A DNA stretch of 64,000 nt from Motacilla alba alba (GCF_015832195.1 NC_052031.1:7007850-7071849); one strand, 5' to 3'; shown: positions 38,288 to 51,545, numbered from the stretch's first letter. Numbers and translations: made by a program. Notes: generated from the letters alone by a model not told the origin.

Positions 38288-41200
38288 CTGGCAAGAGAAG
38301 AGACAGTTTTGAGCCTGGCACCAAAGAGCTTTCTCACTCCTCACAGCAGTGAGGTCTGAGGTGTTACAAAATGTGAACCAAAATGTGTGCTATTTGCCCT
38401 GGACTATTGTATGATATTTGAAAAACACACAATAAATGTTTGAGGAGCAGAGGCGATATCATCCTGGCAGTGTTTCAGTCTGGAAATCAAACTGCTAAAG
38501 TTCAATCTGTCAGGGTGAAAGCTGGCAGCACTGAGCAATCAGGACAGCCCAAAATGTTATGAGCTTCACCTTTTTATTACAGCCCCCTGGAGCAGTTGTA
38601 TCATTAAAAGTCTGTCAAGATTTTCATTAGAAATCCTTATGGTTAAGAGTTTCCACGACGCTTGCAGTATTTCACTCAAGGCTAAACCTGACTCTACAGT
38701 CTCAGACAGTTTATTTACCACCCACATGCCTGCAATAGCCTCTCTAGGTTTGCCCAGCCCTCCTTTTTCCTTCTTCAGAGAGCTCTTGAAAAACAGCTGC
38801 TCCATGAAGCGTTCCAGCTACAATTACCACATGCTGCTTTTCTTTTGCCTAGATGGTACCTGTCGTTATTTTCTCCTATGATTTATCCATTCCTGCCTTG
38901 CTGCTGGAAGCTTTGCTGGGCAGGAGCTCTGTTCTTTGTCACGTTCCCCCCATTGTAGAGTGCTGTGTGTGCATGAGAGGTACTTTATAAACACCATCAT
39001 TTGTATGACAGGGGCATCTCGCTCCCCAGCTGAGATAAAGGCCCTGTTCAATTAGGCACTGTGGAAATACCTAGGGTGACATTCAGGCCCCACTGAAGTT
39101 GGCCAGATTTTTGCTATTGCCTTCAGTGATGCTAGGGTTGCATCCTGTGGGCTTTTGGCTGTTGATTTCAGTCAGACCAGATTTCACCCAGAGGGAGAGG
39201 CAGCCCTTGCCTTCAGTGCTCTGCTGTCTAGACAAGCAAGGGGAGAGAGTTGAAATGATTTGGGGGAGAATCTTGCAGCAAATAAAGCAGGAAATGGAAT
39301 TCAGATGTCCTAAGCTTTATTCCGGTGCCTATTCACCAGCTCATGATAATCCTCAAGAATAATTCTTCGTTCCACTGAAAATGAAAAAAAATGGAAAAAA
39401 AAAGCCTGCTTTTAAAAAAAACTCTTAAATTACCTTCTAGGATTGCCACAAGCCTTAGCAACGTACCCTGTGTAGAGCAAAACCACTCAGCTTTCACAAG
39501 GGTTTTCATGTGCATGAGCTTTGGGCAACTGAGAAGCCCTTTTAGAAAGTAAGCAATGACATCCCTGTAGCAATTTAACTGGATTTACAGCCCCCCTCAC
39601 TCTATCTTTACCAGAAAAATAAATAAAGGGGAAAGTAGCGCTTTCAGGAGGCTTTGAATCACCTGGCTTCAGTGGGAATTTCTGTACTGCTGCCCTGGCT
39701 TATGGAGGTGGAAAAGAGGATGGGCAGCTCAGGGATCTTCCTGCCCAGGCAGCTGTGGAACCCTGCTGGGACATTGTGTGTGCTCACCTGAGCACAGCAT
39801 GCTGCCTCAAACCAAGGGGTTCAAAATTACTGCTGAGCTCCACCCATCACTCTTGTGGGCTCAGGATCAATATGTTGAGAAAGAAGCTCTCCTCAAATTT
39901 TGCCATGTAGAAGTCAGGCATTCAGTTTAAGCACCCTTTGCATCTGTTTTGCAAAAGTACCAAGTCTGAACTGGGTACAAGTGATGCATGTGGAGTCAGG
40001 GACTCTTCAGACTCATCCTGGACATCTTCTGGTGTACAAAAAGAACAAAGCTTATTTTATCCCCTGCTCTAGTCACCCATGTTTTTCCCTCCAAGATATT
40101 GTAACTTTCAGACAGCTTTTTCTCTAGATAAAATTTTAAAATAATTTTTTCTCTATTTTTTTCACTTTAGGTAAAGGGCAGCCTGTACTGTGTGTTAGGA
40201 GCACAGACTTGCTGGCAGTGTGTCTACAGGAAAGGAGTGATATAATGCAGATTTTCAAGCCAAAATGGTCACCTCATATGTCTCCATTGCAGTACAGGGG
40301 CTGAGGACAAGTCTGCCTAGCCTGGGATCAGGGTGAGGATTGCCATGGTAAATAGTGTGGATGTAGGAACTAACTGATCTTGCTCTGGGTAGGATGCATA
40401 GTTGGGCATGCAGCAAGATGCAGGGGGTTTCCTTCCATCACTTCTGCTGCTGGCATGCTAGTTTGAGATCCATGCACCATTCCCTGTTGTTCAGCACAGA
40501 TGTGTACTTTAACAAGGTCTGGCTTTTAGAAGGCAAATACTCCAGGCTGTCAAAAAATAATCCCCATGGAAAGATTCTCAGCCTGGGTACTAAAAGAAAT
40601 TAGAGCTATCTAGCTTTCCTGCTACATCCCCCTTCTTGAAATCTGTAATTTTTCCTTTTTTTTTTTTTTTTTTTTTTTGGTCATGAAGCGCTGTTGTTTT
40701 TAACAGGCCTCAGGAAGGCTGAAATTAGCTGTGAAGGCTACAGTTACACGTGGGATTGAAACTAGCCATGCTCTCCCATTCCTAGCCTAAGCAGAACCTG
40801 AGCATTTACCATGTAGGCCATGGTACAAAATGCTGTCAGAGCAAGGAAAAGCCCCACTAAACCTGACATCCTATGCTGAACCTGTCCAGTTGCATTTGTA
40901 TCACCAGTGCAGCAGCCACCAGCAGCTGATGGTGTTACACACCAGACCCCACGGAGGGCAAGCTGTTGACAATGGACTTACTGTCTACCTCTATGTTTAT
41001 TCAACAGCAATGTCTGGGTTTGCCTAACGTGCACAAGGAAGGGTTGAGAAGCCATGGTGCACAGAACAAAAAAGTCACTTCAAGGTATTTCTTATTTTGA
41101 AAAGACTTGCTCTTTTCATTCTCGTCGCATTTTAACAGGAGAAACTGGTTGGTATAACCATATATATACATATGCATACCAGTTCCACATTTATGTTGAT

Positions 41201-44200
41201 CATATACACAGTTCTGAGTACTGGATTGTCTGATCTTCCACACTGGATAACTTAAGTGTTGGATAACACTTAATTGCCATCGAGTTTTTAGGTTGAAGAG
41301 TTTCATTAGTCTCATCTGCATGGAGCTTAAATCCAAAGCTCCTTCGGAGGAGGAAGGTCACTTAAATCCCTGCCAGGAGCTAACTGCTCACTGTACTCAA
41401 TTACTACTTACAATCTTTCATCGCTGGGGGCTTCTGCATTGCAGATTGTCACCTAACTCCTTGTTCTCAAGCGTGCATGTGTGGCACGTAGAGAACAGCA
41501 GCACTGAGCAGTCCCTGGTATCTGCCTGTCAATGTGGACTATCAGGGAGCCAAACTCCCATCCCATTGCACCACAGAATGCTTTGCTCTGGAATCTGTCT
41601 TCCTGTTGTCAGCAGAACTATTCATGGAGCACAATCCCATGTAAGACAGGGAAAAGTATGGGAATATAACCCTAGGCATGTAGTAATCCTGACAGTTTTC
41701 ATGGACCAATTTAGGCAGCTTGCACTGGGATCCCATTCATACATGCCCATGTCTAGCTGGATTTCCTTCACGGTTCAATTTAGAGACACAAAGTAGCTTT
41801 TGTTTCATTATCACCATCGATTTGTTCATTCAGATATTTCTATCCGTGTATTCAGAAATAATGGTGCAAACAGTTTTGGGGGACCTATAGGGAGGTCGAA
41901 TACTGGAAGCCAGATAATTTTCCTCTGCTGGTTTTACTCATGTTGGCAGTTAAACTGGTGTGTCAATAACAACCACATAATCACTTTAAGGAAAAAAACC
42001 TGCGTCCATTTAGGATACAGACTGAGTATGGATTTTGGTGCCCAGGGTCCATTTTGTTGATTGTGTGCTGTAGTTCTGTTTTCTTTTATAAGTAAAGAGT
42101 AGCACATCAATGAGTACTTTGCCTCCAGGTGGTTCTGTTTATACACTTTTACTGCTTAGTGTCCAGTTTTCTGAAAAGTGGATCCACATTGATTTGTGTT
42201 ATAAAGGTATTTGGGCCAATAAACCAGCTCACACCCTTTCAGTGTCAGACTCATTCTGAATTTAACGGACATTGAGAAAAACCAATTCACATAATATAAA
42301 CCATATAAACTATTTATATTTCTATCAGTTGCAACAGAAACAAAAAACCCTTTAAGCTCACAGATTTTCTCAATTACTTTTGAAGAGGCTGAGAAGCTCA
42401 TGGTCCATAAGAGTTTAACTATACAAATTTTGCAAAACAGTGGACTTGGTGATAAAGGAACTGGTCTAGTGCCAGAGCAGGACGTTATTCTCTGAGCTGT
42501 ACCCTCCGTTGGACCAGCTGTTCAACCAGGATGTGGGATACCTGCTCCCTCACTCTGGCTTTGCCACATGGCTGGAGGGTGGAAACAGGCTTTCCTCCAG
42601 CTCCCAGGGATGAGAGGGTATCCCAGGCAAGGGTGCTACCCTGCTCTGTGGGGAGCTGTGGGATGCCAAATTTGGTAGCTCTCAATGGAGCAGTGATACA
42701 GATCTAAGGACAAGTGAGGGATGTGGAAACCCTGCCCATGGTCCCCATGGGGAGTCTGCAGCGAACAGAAGGTCAATCCTGGCCACTTGCTCTTACTGAA
42801 TGCTGGAGGAGCTGATCCAAAGGGAAAGGGTGGTTAGTGGAGATTCATAACCAGCTGAACTAAAACCCAAGATCTTCCCCCATACCTTTTCACTTTTAAT
42901 CAAGCAGGATATTGCTCTTCTGGCTTCCTGTGAAGCTGGGCCCCTGGTGCTGTGCAGGGACACCCTTTTGACCTGTGCTCTCCTGCAGTTAATGGCTCAT
43001 GCTATAAAAGGTTCCTATGATCACTAAAATAGGAGGCGTTATTCTCCCCTCCATAATAGTCTGACAATCTAATTTTAGTCACGCTGAATGCAGTAATGAC
43101 CCTGTATTATCACAAGAAACTATTAAGTTGCCAACGCAAAGGTTGTTCCTATTGATTTTCTTCTAAGGTTGTCATGATAGAGCACAACTAATGAATGGAA
43201 ATCCCCAGTCTAAATAATTTCTAAATAAATTACTCTCATAGAGCTTTTACTCTTAAATAGAAGAATTGATTTAATACTTTAGTGGCTTTTCTTCTTTCTA
43301 AACTTGCCATTTAGCCAACCTCAGACTACATTTATGAACCAGGCTTGTTCTGTTTCAGCTGGTTATGAGTCCCCTTCAAGTTAAGCACATGGAAACTCAG
43401 TGGAGAGTGAAGAAGTCCCTGAGGGCCTGTGTCATAGAATTAAAGGGTTTCTTTTTACATTCCTGGTCTGTATTAGGTAGAGGTTTGGGTTATATGCCCT
43501 GCAAACAAACATTAAGAGACTGTTTTTACTACTTTTTAATGAAAGGGGATTTTTTTTCAAACTTCCATTTCACATTGCAGGTTAAGATCTGTGGTATAGA
43601 CAGTCCAGTTTATTTTCTGAAGCTGGCTTGGGACATCTATTTCCAAGACTCTGCCCAAGGCCCCAAGTATAGTCTTTGGCTGTGTTCAGTCAAATAAAAC
43701 AATTGCTGGTTATGCCAACTCTCATCAAAGCATTTTACAACTGAAGAGGAAATACTTTTGTCAGGGTTATCTTCACAGCACTGAAGAAGCCTCAGTGCAA
43801 ATGTCAGAGTCACTATGGGACAGGAGAAGAGCTTCAGACCAGCTTCAAACAAGCTAGGACTTAATGCTTGTTTCTGGGCTGCACTTCCTTGATTTAGTGA
43901 GGTTGTCCCCAAATCTTCCATCTGGGCTGGCTGAGCATCTCCTGAAAAGCACCCTCCTCCATCTACAGGTCTGAAGGTGACGAAGGGAGTGGATGCCACC
44001 ACTTAACCCTTTGAATCCTGCCTGGGCTGTGCACATCCATCTGCATCTGCTAAGCAGCTTCAAGCTCTGTCAGCTCTCACACTTCCTCCCCTTGCTAACC
44101 CAGACCTTTGCTCACCCAGTTAAACCTGGAAGTTCCAGGGGAGGCTGGGTCTCTCTAATTGCTGACACCTCCTCATTAGGTTCTCTTGCTCTCCCAGGGG

Positions 44201-45306
44201 AGCCCTGTGCCCGCTCAGCTGAACTGAGAGCTGGGACTTGCTCTGCTGCTCTCTGGTTACAGTTTGAGATGTGCCTTGTTTCTCACCGGTGCTCTTGGGA
44301 CTGTTAAGGCAACATTTTCATCTCCTAGCGGGCTGTGGCTTCCCTGCATGGCTTTCCTGTGCCTCTCAGGCAGCACCCATTGAGTAACTTGCTCTCTCCA
44401 AGAATAAACACTGTGGTAGGAGCAATTTCCTACTCCTGCTTTGTAAAAGGCAAGTGCCTCCTACTGTTTCTCCTTGGAGGATTAGTCCCATTAATTTGTG
44501 TCGGGCTGAAGATCTACAGGGCTGAGCTACTCATGTCAGTGAGCTGGGATGGATTCTGGTATCTCCTCTGATTCAGGTCCTGCTTCTGCACATGCCTGTT
44601 GCTGAGCATTCCTCCATCCTTGGAGCTGTGTCCTGAGATGGCCTCAGGCTGTCCAAGGCAGGTGCTTGCCAAAGGCATTGACTTTAGAGGGGTGATTGCT
44701 GCCGAGATGAATGCGGATATGTCTATGCAATTATCCAGCAGTCTCTGATTACCCGATCCCGAATCATTATTCCAGCAGATAATTTACATTTCCCTGCCAC
44801 TTCAGCAGGAGAGCGGAACTGGCTCGTGACAGCAATAGCGCTGACTCAGCGGTTCTGGGGACACAGTGTTGCCTTGAAAATCTTGGTTTTTAAAAATTAT
44901 TTAGGTGTGGGAAGCCTCTTCCTGGTTAACATACAAAGAAAAAACCATTGCAAACCAACGTGAGTGTCCATACAAGACACAGTCCATACGCCAAGGATGG
45001 TGTAACTCCTGAGAGAAAACAGCTGGAAAAATGTAACAGGGTGGTGCAGTAGCACTGACAGGTCACAGTCTGGGACTAATCATAGCCTTTGGCAGACCTT
45101 AAATGTTTCTACAGTGCAAACTTTATTCTGGTCATTTAATCTGGGGATAGATATGGCCTGTCCTGAGACAAAACCTCAAATTTTGTGGTAATTTGGTCCA
45201 TGCCTCCCTAGACCTTGGTCTAGGACCTTGGTGTACACAGTATTTCTACACCAAGATTTTCTGTAACCAAGAGTTGCCTCTTAAGTCTTTGATTTCTCAC
45301 ACTTAC
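38288..45306 (-). other. FRMD4A: FRMD4A intron, 7.0 kb
   Basis: This intron lies between the exons at 45307-45401 and 38195-38287. It holds a run of 23 T at 40656-40678, a block with retained CpGs at about 44690-44870 and a small stem-loop 52-80 nt after the donor. I recognised no transposon. Confidence 0.9.
40656..40678. repeat. Homopolymer of 23 T
   Basis: This T run (A run in the sense strand of the gene) lies in the 7.0-kb intron. I saw no retroposed body next to it. Confidence 0.95.
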
Positions 45307-45401
45307 GTTTCATCTGTGAATGCAATTCCAAAGTACTCCTTCTCCTTCAGGTTGAAATGAGATGCCACCAAGTCAAGCAGCTCCTTGGCCAAAAGCTTTG
45401 G
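45307..45401 (-). CDS. FRMD4A: FRMD4A coding exon, FERM F1 lobe (first of nine in window)
   Basis: This 95-nt internal exon encodes 31 codons plus two bases (AC of a split Thr codon). It starts PKLLAKELLDLV and ends EYFGIAFTDE(T). It holds the helix and the EYFGIAF strand typical of the ubiquitin-like F1 lobe of FERM domains. The 3' splice site reads TTTTTCAG and the 5' splice site reads AC|GTAAGT, a strong donor. It enters in phase 0 and leaves in phase 2. It matches human FRMD4A residues of about 38-69 as I recall them. The exon before it, which should encode the CQVHLLDDRKLELLVQ stretch, was not found between 45402 and the right edge, so this is the most 5' coding exon here. The gene product is a cytoplasmic, junction-associated scaffold that links PAR3 to the ARF6 activator cytohesin (family knowledge). 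The paralogue FRMD4B is the only serious alternative. Confidence 0.96.
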
Positions 45402-48400
45402 CTGAAAAACAAAAATGAAAGAGATTAATGAGGAGAATTGGATAGAACTGCAGTGTGCTTGAGGAGGAAAACACTATCCTTGAAACTACTGCACAGCTGT
45501 TGCTTTTATGTTCCCTCTGGTGTTCAAGCTAAATCTGCAAGGAACATTAGCTCCTTGAAATGAGCAGTAGTTTCCCTCCTAGGTAAATACTAAAAACCTG
45601 GCAATTCTGACCCATTCAGCACTTAATGTCTCTGCAGACAGATGATTTGCTGCCTGCCAGTGCTCGGATCGACCAGGACCAACCCACTCCTGCCTCTCTG
45701 ATAATTTTACTTGTTAAAGCTTTTTATCAAGGGCCTCTGCAAACACAATTCAGACACCCACTCTCTCACACACAGCACAGATATATGCTCATAACACTAA
45801 GAAAATACATAGTGCCAAAAGATAGGATGTGACGGGGCCAAATGAGAAGTAAATGGCCGAACAAAATAGCTTCCCATTCACTATTGCTTGTCACATAGAG
45901 ATAAGGATACATCCTCAAATTTAGGCACTTGGAAGGAAAGACAGGAAAACAGCACACACTTGCAAAATATTCTTTGTAAGACAAAAAAAGCCAAGCTCAG
46001 AGAAACAGAGGATGGTTCATTACTGCCTTTTCTGCAAAACCTTAATTGTCTTTTAACTCTAATGTGTTCTCCTGCCTCTATGTATTTGCATCTGCTGCGC
46101 TGGGCTCTGGTTCTTCCAACCAGATTTCTGAAGCCTTGGCAATAGCTCTCATCCTGTCTCTTGTAGGAAAACAGAAGTACAAAGGATCCAGATACTGCAG
46201 CCTTGTAATAGCCCCAGATGCCAGAGTTGCAATTGTTACAGCAGCACTGGCACAGCTGGGGTCAGAGATCCCAACAATATTCCCTGGTGACCACTTATAA
46301 GGATTTGGTCGACAAATCTCTGTGCTGCAAACCTCAGTGAAAATAAAACTGTCTGCAGGCTTGACTACCCCAATGAGTCTGCCAAGCAGCTGAGTCAGTT
46401 ACCCCAGACATGAACCTGTTGTTAAATGGAGGTGAAATTATAATGCTGTGGAGAAAACGGGTGGCTGGGACATCAGGACCCTGCTGTCCTCATCAACTGC
46501 TCTGTCCTATAAACATGAACACAGCTATAGTAGAAAAAAAACAGATTTGTACCTAACTTTCAGATTCATAAGACTGAGACTCTCTGAAAATGTCCCTAAA
46601 CCCAGTAGCACTATCACAGTATCTGACATAGCTGAGACAAACTCCTCTGTGTATTTCCTTGGCATTCATATGAGCATTACAGCATTTTCTATCCACCCTA
46701 TGGGGACATCCAATGCATGGGGGATTTCTAGGTCATGCCAGCAAAGAAAGAAGCAATATCTGTGCCTAAATGCTTAAGGCAGCCTCTGAATGAATATGAG
46801 AGAAGTTGCTGTGTAGGAGGAACAGCCTGGCAGATAACAAATAGGTAGGATGAAACCAGCTTCATTTTAATTCCCAAGTCAAACTTCTCAGGCACAACTA
46901 TTGGAGGCTTTGCTATGACAACAGTGTGACTGCAATTGATCTTCACTCCTGAACCAGCTCCCAAGTGGTGCTCAGAGATGAATGGAGCAGGCATGGGACC
47001 ACGGTCGGGTCCCCTGTCCCCTTGAGTCCAATCAAAGACCCAGGCAAAGAGCACACCAGCTATACCAGCTATAATATCTCATTTGGGGCTCCTCAGATAA
47101 TTCCCTCCTGGCATTCTGCTGGGTGGGATGGACATTTGCAGCATCTCTGTCTCCTGCAAGATGAACCTTTCTTTGTCAGAGCATTCTAAGGACAAGATAC
47201 AGTTTGATTTATGATATACACAAATGTTGTGATGAAGAGTATGGAAAGACTGCCAGGTGAATTCAGAGATAGCCTCAGTGCAGGTAGTTGCTGGGGGCAC
47301 TGGGTGAGTTTTCAACTTAACAACAGAAAAACAAGCACAAACTTTTAAAGGAGAGAGAGGAAGAGGGGTTTGTTTCCTGCTGTCAATGTACAGTTTGAAG
47401 CCTTGTTTTTCCCCTGACTTTGCCCAAGGGTCCCTGCTCCTTTCTGTTCCGGGCGGCCCAAATTCGCTCTGCACCAGAAAGGGATTTCTTCCCAGCCCAG
47501 GGCTACTGCTAGAGGAAGGGTGGGAATGCATGGCAGGACCGACTCCTCCATGGCCAAGGCCATGGTGGGGACAGTGGGTGGAGGTGAATCCAGGCACCTC
47601 CATGCTGGAGTGTATTGCAGGCTGGGAGCTGTGTGGCTGTCACTGCCTGGCGCCCAGTGCTCTGCATGACTCAGTTATTGGACAAACGAGCAATTGTGCT
47701 GCCAAGCAAGGGAGTGAGCCATCAGTCAGCCTGGCTGGGTGTCCCACCTGAGAGAGCAGGGGTGGAAAAGAGTGGTGAAGCATCATGCCTCAAACACAGC
47801 AGAATTTTCCCAAGCTTGAGTTAAGCACATGGAAGTTATAGATTGAGCTTTTGCAAGAACAGTTGCAAGAGCAATAAACAGTTGATGGGTAAGAGGCTGC
47901 CCATGGACATGGGAAAGGTGTGGGCCCCTCTGCTGCAGTCAGACAACACTGCCACAAGGGACACTGGACAAGGGAGAAAGTCCCTTCTGTTCCTTCTGCT
48001 CTTCAGTCACATCCTAGAGAAGTGATGCTCATTGTCCCTTGCCCCATGCACTGATGTATCCACCCCCAGCTATCAAGTGAGGAGGAGCAGCAGCAATAGC
48101 CCCTGCTTTCACCCACCCACCCCAGGATGGGTAAATGCAACATGCTGCTTCCTTATTTCTGCTGAGTGAGACCAGGCTGAAAAAGCCAAGAGAGGTGGTC
48201 AGCATGGTGTGACAGCTTTCCTATGCCTACTGCCCAGAAGTGGATGCTCCTGTCCCAGCACAGCCCCCTGAGACTCAGCAGGGGCATGATTTCCAGTACC
48301 CCTTGCAATGGGGGCCTGCTCCAAAGCCTGTGGCAGCAGATAAGGCGGGATAACCCTTTGCCTTGCAAGATAAGGGAAAAGAACAATAGATGCAGACCCA

Positions 48401-51124
48401 GCTTTGGAGTGGTGCCAGGTTAGTTTCTGGGCCAGAGTCCCTGAAGAGGCTTATGGCAGTGAAGTTAAGCCCTGCTAGTCCCCTCCAAGATTACTTTCCG
48501 TTCTCCCCTTAAGCTCTGCAAGGTTATTGTCCTTTCCAGTGGAATGACTCGGGTGTCCTCCCAACACAGACAGGCAACCTGAGTGTTTGGAGGGGAGGGA
48601 AGGAAGGTGTCTTCTCCAGGGAGTAAAGACTCCTTGAGACAAACCTGCACAGCAGGGATAAGGCAGGACAAGCCAGCCGGGCAGAAGCTGAGCTGCAGCC
48701 TGTCCTGCTGTCTCAGGGGAGACCCGCACGCTGGATGTTCGCGGTTAATCTTCTTGCCGTTCGCGATGGGAACGGCTGAGCAATGACCTCCTTTCATGTG
48801 AGCTGTGCAGACAAAGAGCTCATTAGCAATGCCTGTGGCAAGTTGTTTTAATTCATTATTAATTTCTGGACATCATTTTCCAGAGGGAAAATTTTGCATT
48901 AATAAAACTTCCATGACAGACACATTGAAGGAGATGGGGACTGGACTCTGAGAGCAGGGAAATCAGTAGAGAATGGGCCTGGGATCTTCTGGATTCAACA
49001 CAATTGGATGGTCAGCAGGATGCACCCTGTGCATCCCACAGAAATCAATCAGGGTAAACAGGTGGCATTCCAAGCAGAAACTGAACCATGTCCTCAATGA
49101 TGCAGAGCTACAGAGCTGGACTGTGTCACCCTGGGAGCCGCCCAAGCAGGTGTGGAGACCCCTCTGCATCTGCGGCTCCTAATCCCCTTCCTGGCATCCT
49201 CCGTGTAACCTGTGTCACAAAAAGCAGCCTGTGGGGCTGTCATAGCTGCAGCTGGCTGGCCTGAACTTGGGACGGGGAACATCAGGAGAAATCCTTCGTC
49301 TGGACTGGTGAGGGCTGAACATGCTTTGCTGGTGGGCTAGGCTGCCAGAGCAGCATTACACAGCCAGGGAATCCCCTGCTGCTCCCTCCTGCTACAGGAC
49401 CCTCTTTTCAGAAAGGCATGTAAAGAACAGTGTTCTGTAAATCAATTTCTCTTGTTACTAGAGAAATCAGCAGGGACCCAGCTGTAGTCCCGGCACACTG
49501 GATCTGTGGCCCTGGGGAAGAAGAGTTTGTTCCTGCTAAGTTCTTACTCCTGGCAGAAGCCAGGAGGAAAGGCTGAGGGACCCACACTCCTGTGTATCCG
49601 AGTCTCTGGCACAGACACTGGCCATTTATGAGCCAAACCCTACCCCTGAGGCTTCTCTGCATGGCAGTAACCTGAGTGCTTTCCTAGCTCTGGATCCATA
49701 CTTGTACTCCCCAAATCCTACTTCAGCCTGGAACAAGTTGCATTTTGCAGCCTGGACTTCCTGGACTTGCAATGACATTTTCTATACACCCGAACATGTC
49801 AGGATCCACCTGCCAGGTACGATGGCACCAAACTGTGTCCAGGGGACTCCTGACACTCTGCAGAGCAGACATCTCTGCTGTGAAGTCAAGCCTGACTTCA
49901 GAGCACTCTGAGGTTTCTTCCTTCCTTCTTGGAGAGGCAGGGGAGCAGAGATGGACTCATTAGGGGCTGCCTCCTTATTAGCAGAATGACCCAGACATCC
50001 TTCCCTGCTCCCTGGGCCATGCCAGAGAGGCTTGTCTGCAATGATAATGCCTGGCATCCACAAAGCCTCAGCAGTGAGGAGCACAGTGAGCACATGGCTG
50101 GGGCTCTCTGCAACCCTGCAGGCTTGAAGCAGTGAACTCATTCCCTCCTTGCCCTCCAGAACAGCTGAAGTTTGTTCAAATAATGACTCAGAGGAAAGGG
50201 AGAGCTTTATTAGTGGTGTCAGGAGGTGGCAGGGAAAGGGCTGAGCCTTAGTAGCAGCTCTGTGACTTGAACTTGCCATGAAGAAAGATGATGAAAAAGC
50301 ACCAAAGGCAGTGCAGGAAGGTCCATGTGGGATCACACTTGGCTGACACTCCAAGGGACGTCCCTCTGCAATTCCCCATTGCTTAAAGAGCCCGCTCCAC
50401 ACCCTAGACTACAGGCACAGCCTGTGCTAGCAAAAACTACACCAAGAAAACATCAATGCATGCCATGTCCAAGCTCTGTCTGTATTTCCTTACGTCTGTT
50501 TAAAGGAGAACTCAGCACTGGCAAATTAACCACAGGGGATGAGTCTCTCTTCCATGCACTCCAGTTGTCCTTGCACAGAGGCACTCTACAGGTGACTCTT
50601 CCCAATTAGACACAATGGCAACTTCCCTGAACAACAGCAGAGCACAGGGAGCACTGAAGGCAAGTAGGGAGAGGAAGGACGAGCCTGAGAGCTCCTTGGA
50701 AAAGGGAAGCTGCATGAGGAATGATGATTCAAACTGCTTCAATGGCAAAATCCCAGAGTTTCATGGCTCTTTGATGTATTTATTGGATGAGTTCATATTA
50801 GCATGAGCTCATTCATATGGGCTGCTGTACCCACTGGGGGAACAGGCTGGGGTCTGCTCATGGGACACCTCTCCAGTGCTGAAAAGAGGAAAAGGAGGAC
50901 ATGAGATACAGGTGATACAGAGCAAGACTTTGCTGCTCAAGGTGACATGAAAACCCCATTTTTGGTGCCTCCCAACACCAGCCACAGTCACTATCACACG
51001 GGTTTAGTGATAATACTGGCATGTTATGGGCATGTGCTAGCCACAGGATGGGAGGAGGAGGAAGAGGGCTTCTGGGGAGAAGGATCTCTTATAGACTGGC
51101 AGGACCCTGACACCACGCTGTAGG

Positions 51125-51545
51125 GAAGGGATGCCATCCAAAGGGACCTGTACAAGCTTGAGAAGTGGGTCCATGGGAACCGCATGAGGTTCAACAGGGT
51201 CAAGTGCAACACACATGGTCAGGGAAAGCCCTGGTATCTGGTATTCCCCAGAGACAGGCTGGGCAATGAAGAGATTGAAAGCAGCTTTGTGGACAGGGAC
51301 ATGGGGGTATTGGTGGATGGAAAGCTGGGCACAATTCTGCACGTGCAGCTCAGAAAGCCCAACGTGTCCTGTGCTGCAGCACAAAAAGCATGGCCAGCAG
51401 GTTGAGGGAAGTGATTCTTCCCCCCTACTCTGCTCTGGTGAGATCCCACCTGGAGTGCTGCATCCAGTTATGAAGCCCTTAGTACAGCAAAGACATGGAC
51501 CTGTTGGAGTGGGTCCAGAGGAGGGTCACAAAGACGACCAGATGG
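51125..51545 (+). mobile_element. CR1 LINE fragment, reverse-transcriptase ORF2 C-terminal part, decayed
   Basis: Conceptual translation of the plus strand gives [20 protein letters not shown], then FNRVKCN, then [19 protein letters not shown]. After a frame change it reads REVILPPYSALVRSHLECC and later KDMDLLEWVQRRVTK. These are the landmarks of the last part of CR1 ORF2 in their normal order. A frame change and in-frame stops after the SHLECCIQL segment show it is dead. Both ends are approximate: similarity fades before 51125 and after about 51545. It lies antisense to FRMD4A, as the other CR1 copy does. Confidence 0.9.

Noticed and set aside
40656..40678. T23 as the reverse of a retroposon tail
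   Set aside because: The sequence on either side matches no retroposon known to me. A plain homopolymer is enough to explain it.
41293..41796. 167-codon plus-strand ORF
   Set aside because: No recognisable domain, antisense to FRMD4A, no repeated or conserved motif. Chance length in 64 kb.
3141..45401. FRMD4B rather than FRMD4A
   Set aside because: The exon sequences, notably IFQYDYHDKVKPRK and EAKGDFSSNEVV, agree with FRMD4A as I remember it better than with the paralogue. A protein search would settle it.
47079..47603. 174-codon minus-strand ORF
   Set aside because: Low-information composition, no known motif and no splice-compatible continuity with FRMD4A exons.
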